From the NCBI GenBank assembly GCA_900553035.1, contig USCC01000060.1:1-13383 (forward strand): 13,383 bases of DNA, given 5' to 3'. Below, piece by piece: positions 1 through 7,141 of the stretch. Under the pieces are notes generated by a model. The model had not been told where the DNA came from and made no database searches. It saw only the letters and a list, made by a program, of their open reading frames with translations. Origin of the DNA: an uncultured Rhodospirillaceae bacterium (GTDB lineage: Bacteria; Pseudomonadota; Alphaproteobacteria; CAAGCB01; CAG-977). Each line of letters starts with the position of its first letter. Position 1 is the stretch's first letter. Both the position numbers and the translations under genes were made by a program.

Positions 1-1295
1 AGACACGGGCACTGGTCATCTTCAACTTAGAGAGGATGCTGCTTGCGACGGACGAAGAGGTGCTGAAGAACGTTCTGCCGCTTCTCAGCTCCAATCTGAT
101 GCCGTCACAGGGATCGCGCCTTGGCCGAGCACTGGAGGAGGCTCGGGCCATGCTGAACTCTTCCGGAGCGACACACGGAGATGTTTTCCTGTTGACCGAC
201 GGCGGGGATGACGTTATTTCCTTTCAGGACGAAGCGCTGGAGGCCGCGCGGAAAATCGGCACCGCCGGCAGTCGTCTGTTCATTCTGGGGGTCGGCACGG
301 CAGAAGGCGCGCCGCTGGTTCGCAAGGACGGCGGTTTTATTACGGATCGGCTGGGAAATCCGGTAAGGCACGCGCTGAAAGAGGCATTTCTTAAGAAACT
401 GGCGCTTGAAGGGCAGGGCGCCTATGCGTCGGTCAGTGCCGGCGACGGGCGGGATATCGCCTTTCTGGAACAGGCTTACCGCCGTTTTTTTCAGGAATAT
501 GAAGAGGATAAGGACATCCGTCCGGAAACGACGGCGGATATTGGCTTCTGGTTTCTGCTCCCGCCGCTTCTGTTTTTTCCGTTTGCTTTTGCCCGCGGCC
601 GTTTTTTCCTGCCGTTTCTGCTGCTGACCGTGTTTCCGGCTCGTGCAGAGACGCCGGTTCTGTTCATGAACGCACCGGCTCGTGCGGAAGCCGCTCTTGA
701 GGCGGGCGACGAAGACAAAGCCGTTGAGATTGCCCGTGAAAACGGCGGTTTTACGGCGCTTTACAATATCGGAACGCGCCTGATTCTGCGCGAAAGTTAC
801 GACCGTGCGGTCGAAATCCTGAGCGAAGCCGCCGCGTTGGAACCGGGAAACGAGGACGCTGCGATCAATCTGGAAATTGCGCGACGGCTGGCTCGAAAAC
901 CGCCGGAAAAAAATCCGCCTTCCGGGAATCCGGACGCGCCGGATACTCCGGATAAAAGCGGCGATGGCGAAGGGGAGAGCAAAGGTGAAAATAATTTAAA
1001 CCAAAATAATAATAATTCAGAACAACAGACTGAAAATAAAGAAAACAATACAAAAAATCCCCCGCCCTACGGAAGCGGTGAAGGCAACGGCGAGAGCCAG
1101 AATGAGAGCGTTCCGCCGGAAACAGCTGAAGGCGGCAAAGCGGGTGCGCCGCCGCCGGAAGGGCACGAAGGTGAAAATACAGAGAATTTTCCTCGAATCC
1201 AAGACGATCCGACAGCTTTATTAAAACAAAAAATTATGTTTTTATATCAAAGTAAACGGTATCCGGAGGAAACGATCAAAGGCGCGCCATGGTAA
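1..1295 (+). CDS. VWA-domain and TPR protein of the aerotolerance (Bat) operon, BatB/BatC-like fusion, 5' partial
   Basis: The reading frame is open to the left edge (first full codon at base 3), so the ATG at base 36 is probably internal and the N-terminus is missing. Bases 3 to about 500 encode the second half of a von Willebrand factor A domain. The motif FLLTDGGDD (near 185-212) contains the last acidic MIDAS position, while the DxSxS motif would lie upstream. A hydrophobic stretch at about 537-640 looks like one or two membrane segments. It is followed by a TPR-like helical region (about 660-890) and a long disordered tail rich in Pro, Gly, Glu and Asn (about 895-1220). The order VWA, membrane segment, TPR, low-complexity tail is typical of BatB/BatC fusions, called TPR proteins of the aerotolerance operon. 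The stop overlaps the batD-like start by 7 bases, indicating translational coupling. The family is linked to oxidative or envelope stress but its biochemistry is poorly known. Confidence 0.85.
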   Translation, partial: TRALVIFNLERMLLATDEEVLKNVLPLLSSNLMPSQGSRLGRALEEARAMLNSSGATHGDVFLLTDGGDDVISFQDEALEAARKIGTAGSRLFILGVGTAEGAPLVRKDGGFITDRLGNPVRHALKEAFLKKLALEGQGAYASVSAGDGRDIAFLEQAYRRFFQEYEEDKDIRPETTADIGFWFLLPPLLFFPFAFARGRFFLPFLLLTVFPARAETPVLFMNAPARAEAALEAGDEDKAVEIARENGGFTALYNIGTRLILRESYDRAVEILSEAAALEPGNEDAAINLEIARRLARKPPEKNPPSGNPDAPDTPDKSGDGEGESKGENNLNQNNNNSEQQTENKENNTKNPPPYGSGEGNGESQNESVPPETAEGGKAGAPPPEGHEGENTENFPRIQDDPTALLKQKIMFLYQSKRYPEETIKGAPW

Positions 1296-2749
1296 AAAGG
1301 TTTTATACAGCAATTGTCGGCCTTGCGATGCTTTGGGGCGGGACGGCTCCGGCGTCCGGCGCCGAAGTTTTCGCTGAAATTCTGCCGGTTCCGAAACAGG
1401 TTTATGTCGGGCAGGAATTTGAAATCAAAATCCGCCTGTGGGACAGAATCGGGCTTCTGGACGCACGTTTCCTGCCGCTGGCCTGGAAAAACATTGCCGT
1501 TTATCCGGATGAAGCTCCGGTTGAACGGACGCTGAAGCAGAACGGCGTGTCGTACCGCGTGCAGGAAATTCGGTTGCGGGCCGTTCTGAAAGCCCGGGGG
1601 ATTCAGAAATTTCCGCCTCTCTGTCTGGCGGCCGTTGTTCCCGACCGCATCCTGTCCGGTAAAATCGATTTCGGCGAAGAATTAAAGCCGCCTTCCGAAG
1701 ACGCCTTTAAAAACGTCGTGTTTTCGGCGGAAACAAAGCAAATCAGGACGTGTTCCGATCCTTTTTCCGTTGAGGTTCTGCCGCTTCCCGCGCATACGCC
1801 CCCTCTGTTTCCGGCGCGGCGTGTCGAGTTGCTGTCCGGTGTGGTGCCGGACAGGAAAGATGTTTATGCGGGCACGCCGATCAAGCGTTCTGTCGTCCTG
1901 CAGGCCGTCGGGACGCTTCCGGGGTATCTTCCGGATTTCAGTGCGCCGCCGATCAAGGGCGTAAAAATTTACGCGGGACGTCTGGAAAACAGTCTTTCAG
2001 TGTCGGGGCGGAATCTGTCGGCTTTTTTGAGACGGACGTTCGTTTACATCCCGGAAAAGCCGGGAAAGCTGGTTCTGCCGGAAATTGCCGTCACCTGGTT
2101 CAATACGGAAACCGGACAAACGGAAACGTCGGTCATCCCCGCATATGAAATAACCGTCATGCCGTCTTCAATCATCGGAGAAATCCAGACGCTACGCGCC
2201 GAACATCCGGCCGGGGGAGGGTTCCTGAAACAGATTCTGCAAATGCCCGCTCAGGGAATCCGTTTCATCGGGCGGCAGCTGCCGGATTTCGATTTTTACA
2301 CCTTCCTGTTCTGGACGCTTGGGGCGGCGTGCATCGTGACGCTGAGCATTCTTTATGTTTATCCGCATCTGCGGGCGCACGTCCGGCGGCGCAGAAACAT
2401 CCGGCGCCTGTACCGCGCCTGTCTGGAAGACGACCCCCGGAAAATCGAAAAGGCTCTGATTACCTGGGCATCGGATACCGTTCCGCATCGGCGGATTCTG
2501 ACGCTGTTTGATGTTCTGACACTGTTCCAGCAGGAGGATTTCCTGATCCGTACCGGTCTGGACAAGCTGAATGACCGTTTGTACGGTATGGGACGGTTCA
2601 CGAAATTCCTTCCGGCTTTGATGAAGCGCCGTTCGGGCGGAACGCTGGGCATGGAAATATGGGCCGCCTTTGAACAGGCCGCCCCGGAAACGTTCAAACC
2701 GCCGAAAAAAAGGAAAGAGGATCTTCCCGGGCTTTATCCCGACGGGTGA
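1289..2749 (+). CDS. batD: BatD-like (oxygen tolerance) membrane protein
   Basis: The 486-residue product begins with a signal peptide (basic MVKR, hydrophobic core, likely cleavage after ASG near residue 24). A large beta-rich periplasmic region follows to about residue 330, then one transmembrane segment at about 338-360 (FWTLGAACIVTLSILYVY) and an Arg/Lys-rich cytoplasmic tail of about 125 residues. This is the BatD architecture: Ig-like repeats outside, one anchor, and a helical cytoplasmic end. The segments around RTFVYIPEKPGKLVLPEI and the VYVGQEFEIKI strand near residue 38 resemble the repeats typical of the family. The start overlaps the preceding VWA/TPR gene, with an AAGG ribosome site about 7 bases before the ATG. 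Pairing with a VWA/TPR gene is the usual Bat context and supports the name. The protein probably works with BatA/BatB proteins in the inner membrane; its molecular role is not established. Confidence 0.82.
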   Translation: MVKRFYTAIVGLAMLWGGTAPASGAEVFAEILPVPKQVYVGQEFEIKIRLWDRIGLLDARFLPLAWKNIAVYPDEAPVERTLKQNGVSYRVQEIRLRAVLKARGIQKFPPLCLAAVVPDRILSGKIDFGEELKPPSEDAFKNVVFSAETKQIRTCSDPFSVEVLPLPAHTPPLFPARRVELLSGVVPDRKDVYAGTPIKRSVVLQAVGTLPGYLPDFSAPPIKGVKIYAGRLENSLSVSGRNLSAFLRRTFVYIPEKPGKLVLPEIAVTWFNTETGQTETSVIPAYEITVMPSSIIGEIQTLRAEHPAGGGFLKQILQMPAQGIRFIGRQLPDFDFYTFLFWTLGAACIVTLSILYVYPHLRAHVRRRRNIRRLYRACLEDDPRKIEKALITWASDTVPHRRILTLFDVLTLFQQEDFLIRTGLDKLNDRLYGMGRFTKFLPALMKRRSGGTLGMEIWAAFEQAAPETFKPPKKRKEDLPGLYPDG

Positions 2750-2755
2750 ACAGCC

Positions 2756-3289
2756 TTATTTCATCATGATAATGGCGTCTTCGGGCGGCGTTTCCTCGGG
2801 CAGGAAAAAATCGATGATGCGGCCGACTTCCTTAAACCCGCGTTTCTGATAAATGTGATGAGCCGTCCGCCATTTTTCCGAAACGATCAGAATGGATTTT
2901 TCAACAGCGGGAGAGCGGGCGGCGATCCTTCTTTCCAGTTCTTCAAACAAGGCGACGCCGATCCCTTTGCCGCGCCAGGAGGCCAGAGTGCCGAAAGACG
3001 TGATATAGAAATGTGTCCCCCCGGGATGATGAACGTCCTCGGGGTCATGCCCCAGCGCCAGCGTTTCCGCGCCGATCGGATGATCCCGATGCCACATCTC
3101 GCTGGAAATATAGCCGCCGATTTCGCCGGTTTCGTCTTCTTCGGCGACAAGGAAGCCCTCGGAAAAGGCTTTTATGCGTTTCAGGTAGAGTTCCCGTTCT
3201 TCCCGAAGGCCGGGAACAAAGCTTTCATATTCGATGCGCATGATGGCATCGATATCATTTTCGGTGGCGGATCTGTATCTTACGGTCAT
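2756..3289 (-). CDS. GNAT-family N-acetyltransferase
   Basis: The 177-residue product has a complete GNAT fold. The N-terminal strand and helix (YRSATENDIDAIMRIE, residues 5-20) is the usual GNAT opening. Motif A with the acetyl-CoA pyrophosphate loop is at about 98-120 (RGKGIG at 106-111, fitting R/Q-x-x-G-x-G/A). Motif B is at about 143-157 (AHHIYQKRGFKEVGR), the common YxxxGF element. A GGAG ribosome site lies 9 bases before the ATG. The insert around residues 66-92 is rich in His and Asp (WHRDHP, GHDPEDVHHPGG), so the substrate pocket is probably specialised; the sequence does not identify the acceptor. The gene is convergent with batD (6-base gap) and divergent from metG, so it is likely its own transcription unit. 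Confidence 0.85.
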   Translation of the reverse strand: MTVRYRSATENDIDAIMRIEYESFVPGLREERELYLKRIKAFSEGFLVAEEDETGEIGGYISSEMWHRDHPIGAETLALGHDPEDVHHPGGTHFYITSFGTLASWRGKGIGVALFEELERRIAARSPAVEKSILIVSEKWRTAHHIYQKRGFKEVGRIIDFFLPEETPPEDAIIMMK

Positions 3290-3391
3290 GGCGGCTTTCT
3301 CCGTTTTCTGCGAATCGGCGCGACAGGGGCAACGCGGACGGGAAAAATCATATCGGGAAACAAAGCATTTTGCCAGATATGTTTTTTATGC

Positions 3392-3419
3392 TTGAATTTT
3401 AACCAGAATATCCGATAAC
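3392..3419 (+). promoter_or_regulatory. Candidate sigma70-type promoter for metG
   Basis: TTGAAT (3392-3397) and GATAAC (3414-3419) are separated by 16 bases, in the AT-richest part of the 174-base gap between the divergent acetyltransferase and metG genes. Each box is a partial match to consensus. The position, about 45 bases before the metG start, suits a promoter, but the call rests only on weak motif matches. Confidence 0.25.
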
Positions 3420-3463
3420 AGGACATCATTGTTTTCTGTTTATCCGGCATAAAGGTTACGCGA

Positions 3464-5167
3464 ATGACACGATATCTGATTACCAGCGCTCTTCCTTACA
3501 TCAACGGCATCAAGCATCTGGGAAACCTGGTCGGTTCAATGCTGCCGGCCGATGTGTATGCCCGCTTCCTGCGGCAGAGGGGAGAAGATGTTCTGTTCAT
3601 CTGCGCGACGGATGAACACGGCACTCCGGCGGAACTGGCGGCTTTGGAAAAAGGGCAGGATGTCGAAACCTTTTGTACCGAACAGCACGAAGTCCAGCAT
3701 GACATTTACCGCCGCTTCAATCTGTCCTTTGACCATTTCGGCCGTTCATCGTCCGATCAGAATACGCGCCTGACGCAGCATTTTTGCGAAAAACTGGCTG
3801 AAAACGGTTTTATTGAAGAACGGACAATCAAACAGGTTTATTCGGTTGACGACGGCCGTTTTCTGCCGGATCGCTATATTGTCGGGACATGTCCTCACTG
3901 CGGTTATGAAGCCGCGCGGGGCGATCAGTGCGAAAACTGCACGCGCGTGCTGGATCCGACGGATCTCATCAACCCGCGTTCCGCTGTTTCCGGCAGTTCC
4001 CGGCTGGAAATACGCGACAGCCGTCATTTGTTCCTGAAGCTTCCGGCGCTGGAAAAAAGGCTGGCGGCCTTTATTGACGATCACGAAGCCGAATGGCCGG
4101 TCGTTGTGACTTCGATCGCACGCAAATGGCTGAAGGAAGGTCTGCGTGAACGATGCATCACCCGCGATCTGAAATGGGGCATCCCGGTCGGCCGCGAAGG
4201 TTTTGACGGCAAGGTCTTCTATGTCTGGTTCGACGCGCCGATTGAATACATCGCCGCGACAAACGAATGGGCGGACAAGGATCCTGAAAACAGAGACTGG
4301 CGTTCATGGTGGTATGCGCCCGAAGACGTCCGCTATGTCGAATTCATGGCCAAAGACAACATTCCCTTCCATACAATCATGTTCCCGGCCACTCTTCTGG
4401 GATCCGGCGAACCGTGGAAGAAGGTTGACTATATCAAGGGTTTCAACTGGCTCACCTTCTATGGCGGAAAGTTCTCGACCAGCCAGAAGCGCGGCATTTT
4501 CACGAACCAGGCTCTGGATGAATTTGACGCCGATTACTGGCGCTACTGGCTGATGGCGAACGCGCCGGAAAGTGCGGATTCAAGCTTTACCTTCGCGTCG
4601 TTCTCCGGCATGGTGAACAAGGATCTGAATGACGTTCTGGGGAATTTTGTAAACCGCGTCCTGAAAATGACCGCGGGCAAAATCGGTCCCGAAGTTCCGG
4701 CCGGGGGAGAGTGGGGTAATCTGGAAAAGGAATTTGCCCGTACACTCGGCGCCCGCATCGCGGATTACACAAAATATATGGAGGCTCTGGAATTCCGAAA
4801 GGCCATGGCTGAACTGCGCGCCATCTGGGTGGAGGGGAACAATTACCTGACCGCTGCAGCGCCCTGGACGGTCATCCGGGAAAATCCCGAACAGGCTGCC
4901 ATGATTTTGCGTCTGGCGCTTAACCTCATCCGTCTGTATGCCGTTCTGTCGTCTCCGGTCATTCCGGAAGCAAGCCGCCAGATGATGATGCTTCTGAACC
5001 TTGATCCGGACAAGCTGGAATGGCCCGGTTCGGATATCGAAAAGGAACTGAGCGCCGTGCCGGCGGGGCATGCCTTTACAGTTCCGGACGCGCCGATTTT
5101 CAAGAAGATCCTTCCGGAAAATGTTGCGGATCTCTGTGCGCGCTACGGCGGCGATCCGAACGAATAA
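3464..5167 (+). CDS. metG: Methionyl-tRNA synthetase
   Basis: This cytoplasmic class I aminoacyl-tRNA synthetase charges tRNA-Met with methionine using ATP. The 567-residue product starts with ALPYINGIKHLGN (residues 9-21), in which HLGN at 18-21 is the HIGH-type signature. A zinc knuckle has C143-x2-C146 and C156-x2-C159. The ATP-binding KMSKS loop is KFSTS at residues 336-340, preceded by the MetRS block AKDNIPFHTIMFPA. The helical anticodon-binding domain fills the rest from about residue 390. There is no C-terminal Trbp111-like tRNA-binding extension, so this is the short form of the enzyme. AAAGG at 3451-3455 is the ribosome site, 8 bases before the ATG. The downstream SNase-like gene starts 15 bases after the stop and is probably cotranscribed. 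Confidence 0.97.
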   Translation: MTRYLITSALPYINGIKHLGNLVGSMLPADVYARFLRQRGEDVLFICATDEHGTPAELAALEKGQDVETFCTEQHEVQHDIYRRFNLSFDHFGRSSSDQNTRLTQHFCEKLAENGFIEERTIKQVYSVDDGRFLPDRYIVGTCPHCGYEAARGDQCENCTRVLDPTDLINPRSAVSGSSRLEIRDSRHLFLKLPALEKRLAAFIDDHEAEWPVVVTSIARKWLKEGLRERCITRDLKWGIPVGREGFDGKVFYVWFDAPIEYIAATNEWADKDPENRDWRSWWYAPEDVRYVEFMAKDNIPFHTIMFPATLLGSGEPWKKVDYIKGFNWLTFYGGKFSTSQKRGIFTNQALDEFDADYWRYWLMANAPESADSSFTFASFSGMVNKDLNDVLGNFVNRVLKMTAGKIGPEVPAGGEWGNLEKEFARTLGARIADYTKYMEALEFRKAMAELRAIWVEGNNYLTAAAPWTVIRENPEQAAMILRLALNLIRLYAVLSSPVIPEASRQMMMLLNLDPDKLEWPGSDIEKELSAVPAGHAFTVPDAPIFKKILPENVADLCARYGGDPNE

Positions 5168-5182
5168 GATCCGGAGGCGTCC

Positions 5183-6112
5183 ATGGGAATCGGTTTTGGG
5201 GGATATGTCCGGGGGAGTCTTTCTCTGCTGAAGGACTTTCTGCGATTGTGTGTTGTCCTTTTGAAAAAACCTCATTACCTTTTGGGCATTCTGGCCGTTG
5301 TTCTCGGTATTTTCTACCTCTGCGGCGTCAAACCGCAGGAAATTCCGGGGTGGTGGACGAAAACCGCATCGCCGGCCATTACGGGACGCTGGAAAGAATT
5401 TTCGGCACAGTTTCAAAAAACAACGGCTCCGATGGTTGATTCAATCGGGAATGTTTTCGGGGAAGGACAGGGAAGCCTGCCATCCGTTGGAACAGGCCGC
5501 AAAGCGGCGGAAAAACCGTCCGCACCTGCCGAACCGGCGTTCATTGAAAGCGCCGCTGCGGGACGTCCGCAGGTCTGGGGTCGCAAAATCAACCGTCCGG
5601 ACAGCACCTCTTCTGCGCCGACTGTACCGCCGGTGGCTTCTGCCGCCCCGGCTCGGATCCGTCCGGCGGCAATCCCGGCAAACACAGATTTGCACCCGGC
5701 GGAACCTGCTTTGGAACGCCATGGGGCCGAAATCCGCCCGATGCCTTATTATGCATTGGCGGAAAAGCAAGCCGCCGCACCGCTTCCGGAAGAACCCGCT
5801 CCGGTAAAAAGCCCCATTCCGGCACGTCATGCCGGACGCCCCATCATCCGGGGAGCCGCTTCGGTAACAGGAGGAGATATCGTCAAAGTGAACGGACAGC
5901 CTTTCCGGCTGAGGGGCATCCGGGTGCGCCCGGGCCGCAATGCCGAGGCGTACCGCGTGCTGTCGCGCCGTTACAACGGCACCGTCCTGGCCTGTGTTCC
6001 CGGAGAAACCACCGCCGGCGGAATGACGTATGCCGATTGTTACCATGACGGAGAAGACGTCGCACAGGAGCTTCTGGATTTGGGATTGGCCGAAGAGATG
6101 CCCGGCCGGTAG
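5183..6112 (+). CDS. Membrane-anchored protein with a degenerate staphylococcal-nuclease-like C-terminal domain
   Basis: The 309-residue product has a short N-terminal segment, one transmembrane helix at residues 33-49 (LLGILAVVLGIFYLCGV), a Pro/Ala-rich linker to about residue 220, and a compact C-terminal domain (about 226-309). That domain reads like an SNase/TNase fold: the strand pair GGDIVKVNGQPFRLRGI, then a C-x(18)-C region ending in CYHDGEDVAQELLDLGLAEE, which matches the family's usual final strand and helix. Against staphylococcal nuclease, the Arg35 equivalent (in FRLRG) and Asp21 equivalent are kept. The DTPE loop carrying Asp40 and Glu43 becomes RVRP, and the Arg87 position is Met. 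Nuclease activity is therefore unlikely; a binding or structural role is inferred. A strong GGAGG (5173-5177) lies 5 bases before the ATG. The 15-base gap to metG suggests an operon. My alignment is by eye. Confidence 0.7.
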   Translation: MGIGFGGYVRGSLSLLKDFLRLCVVLLKKPHYLLGILAVVLGIFYLCGVKPQEIPGWWTKTASPAITGRWKEFSAQFQKTTAPMVDSIGNVFGEGQGSLPSVGTGRKAAEKPSAPAEPAFIESAAAGRPQVWGRKINRPDSTSSAPTVPPVASAAPARIRPAAIPANTDLHPAEPALERHGAEIRPMPYYALAEKQAAAPLPEEPAPVKSPIPARHAGRPIIRGAASVTGGDIVKVNGQPFRLRGIRVRPGRNAEAYRVLSRRYNGTVLACVPGETTAGGMTYADCYHDGEDVAQELLDLGLAEEMPGR

Positions 6113-6159
6113 GAACAAAAACGGGTTTGCAATAAAGATAAAACACCATCAAACGCAAC

Positions 6160-6187
6160 GGCTCGAAAGACCCAAAGCCCTTTTTTT
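6160..6187 (+). terminator. Weak candidate Rho-independent terminator after the SNase-like gene
   Basis: GGCT (6160-6163) can pair with AGCC (6176-6179) and is followed directly by C and seven T residues (6181-6187). The stem is only 4 base pairs with a 12-base loop, so the T-run is the main support. It lies about 50 bases past the upstream stop. Confidence 0.25.
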
Positions 6188-6335
6188 GCAAAGCAGGCGA
6201 ACCTTCCGTCTCACTCCCGTGTCCGTTTTTGCTACGGAAAACGCACGCTCTGCACTCCGTGCGGGAGAACACACGGCTCTCCGAAGATGCCTTTATTGAA
6301 AGCATAAAGCCGCCGTTCCCGAAAAAGAAACAGCT

Positions 6336-6358
6336 AAAAAATCATCCCCCGGAAGGGG
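6336..6358 (-). terminator. Candidate terminator for yqgE transcription
   Basis: On the minus strand, CCCC (6358-6355), loop TTCC and GGGG (6350-6347) form a short GC hairpin, followed after 5 bases by six T residues (6341-6336). The stem is short and lies about 140 bases beyond the yqgE stop, so this is a modest candidate. Confidence 0.28.
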
Positions 6359-6496
6359 CCGTAAAAAAGCCGTATCCGCCGAAAAGACACCAAATGTCAG
6401 AACCGCCCGACAAGCCTCAACTTTTTGAAGCCTCTCTGATGAAATCCGTCGCTGTGAAATGCTCCGGGGGGAAACGGCCGGCAGCATGGAATACCG

Positions 6497-7048
6497 TTAC
6501 GCCTTACCCTGTTCGCTTGACAGCAACGCCGGATCAATGCCAAGCGTTTTCAAGGCATTTTCCCATTTCCGATCCGGTTCCTGACTGAAAAGAAGGTCGG
6601 CGCTGGGTTCCACGGGAATCCAGGAGTTGCCCTTAATTTCCTCTTCAAGCTGTCCCGGCGCCCAAGCCGAATACCCCAGCGTAATCAGATAGTTTTTCGG
6701 GCCGGCTCCCCTGGAAATATCGCGGATGACTTCGGTCGTCACCGTCAAAGACGCCAGACGACCCATCGGCAGGGTCGCTTCGCTGGCGTATTCCGGCGAA
6801 TGCAGGACAAAACCACGGATGACATCAACCGGACCTCCGGCTAAAATCGGAGGATCATCCAGAATGCTCGGTTCCATATGAAGCTGCGTCAGCAGATTGG
6901 AAAAGGACAGTTCCTTTATCGGGCGGTTGATCGTCAGGCCCATTGCGCCTTCCTGTGTATGTGCGCAAACATAGATGACGGACTGGCTGAAGCGTTCATC
7001 CGCCATTCCCGGCATCGCCACCAAACATTGACCGCTGAAAAAAGCCAT
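6497..7048 (-). CDS. yqgE: YqgE/AlgH family protein (UPF0301)
   Basis: The 183-residue product has the length and conserved blocks of the family: LVAMPGMADERFSQSVIYVC (residues 9-28), GAMGLTINRP (34-43), the GGPV turn (71-74), RGFVLHS (78-84) and LGYSAWAPGQLEEEI (about 133-147). Members are single-domain cytoplasmic proteins of unsettled biochemical function. In pseudomonads AlgH has been connected with alginate regulation, but this does not transfer safely to other organisms. A purine-rich GGGGG precedes the ATG at short spacing. The gene is divergent from the DsbD-like gene across 93 AT-rich bases, so the two may share a control region. Its 3' side faces the structured noncoding stretch. 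Confidence 0.95.
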   Translation of the reverse strand: MAFFSGQCLVAMPGMADERFSQSVIYVCAHTQEGAMGLTINRPIKELSFSNLLTQLHMEPSILDDPPILAGGPVDVIRGFVLHSPEYASEATLPMGRLASLTVTTEVIRDISRGAGPKNYLITLGYSAWAPGQLEEEIKGNSWIPVEPSADLLFSQEPDRKWENALKTLGIDPALLSSEQGKA

Positions 7049-7110
7049 TTATCCCCCGATGCAAAAATTAATGCCCGTTGTCTGCTAATATGATATTCTC
7101 TTTTTCAAAG

Positions 7111-7140
7111 ATTATATCATAAAAATTAAAGGAAATTAAA
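7111..7140 (-). promoter_or_regulatory. Candidate promoter driving yqgE
   Basis: Read on the minus strand, a perfect TATAAT lies at 7116-7111, with TTTAAT at 7140-7135 and an 18-base spacer. It sits in the AT-rich 93-base gap (7049-7141) between divergent yqgE and the DsbD-like gene. The -10 box is good and the -35 weak. I did not find an equally good plus-strand pair for the DsbD-like gene, though TATGAT (7089-7094) is a possible -10. Confidence 0.35.
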
Positions 7141-7141
7141 C

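Larger units (their letters stand above)
6113..6496. other. 384-base region between convergent genes with no convincing gene; many short inverted repeats
   Basis: This stretch lies between the stops of the SNase-like gene and yqgE. Reading frames that cross it have no recognisable domain and extend into neighbouring genes in the wrong frame. Bases 6210-6285 hold several mutually exclusive perfect inverted repeats: CTCCCG (6214-6219) with CGGGAG (6262-6267); CGTTTT (6224-6229) with AAAACG (6238-6243); CCGTGT (6217-6222) with ACACGG (6271-6276); GGAGA (6264-6268) with TCTCC (6278-6282); and GCAC (6252-6255) with GTGC (6259-6262). This density suggests a structured transcript or an interspersed palindromic element. 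I cannot assign a known RNA family. Confidence 0.5.

Noticed and set aside
636..688. Short direct repeat CCGGCTCGTGC in the VWA/TPR gene
   Set aside because: It encodes two Ala-Arg-Ala-Glu segments flanking a presumed membrane exit and is too short to be more than chance or codon bias.
2855..3418. 187-codon plus-strand open frame over the acetyltransferase
   Set aside because: The minus strand encodes a complete GNAT fold with motifs A and B; the plus translation shows no domain.
4580..5416. Long minus-strand open frame (278 codons) across the 3' half of metG and into the next gene
   Set aside because: It is antisense to a certain metG and a supported downstream gene, and its translation is rich in Arg/His/Gln with no recognisable domain.
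5883..6305. 140-codon minus-strand open frame from the noncoding stretch into the SNase-like gene
   Set aside because: Most of it is antisense to the SNase-like domain. The remaining part has no domain; it could at most be a translated repeat element.
6229..6588. 119-codon plus-strand open frame in and beyond the noncoding stretch
   Set aside because: It runs about 90 bases into the opposite-strand yqgE C-terminus and has no ribosome site or recognisable domain.
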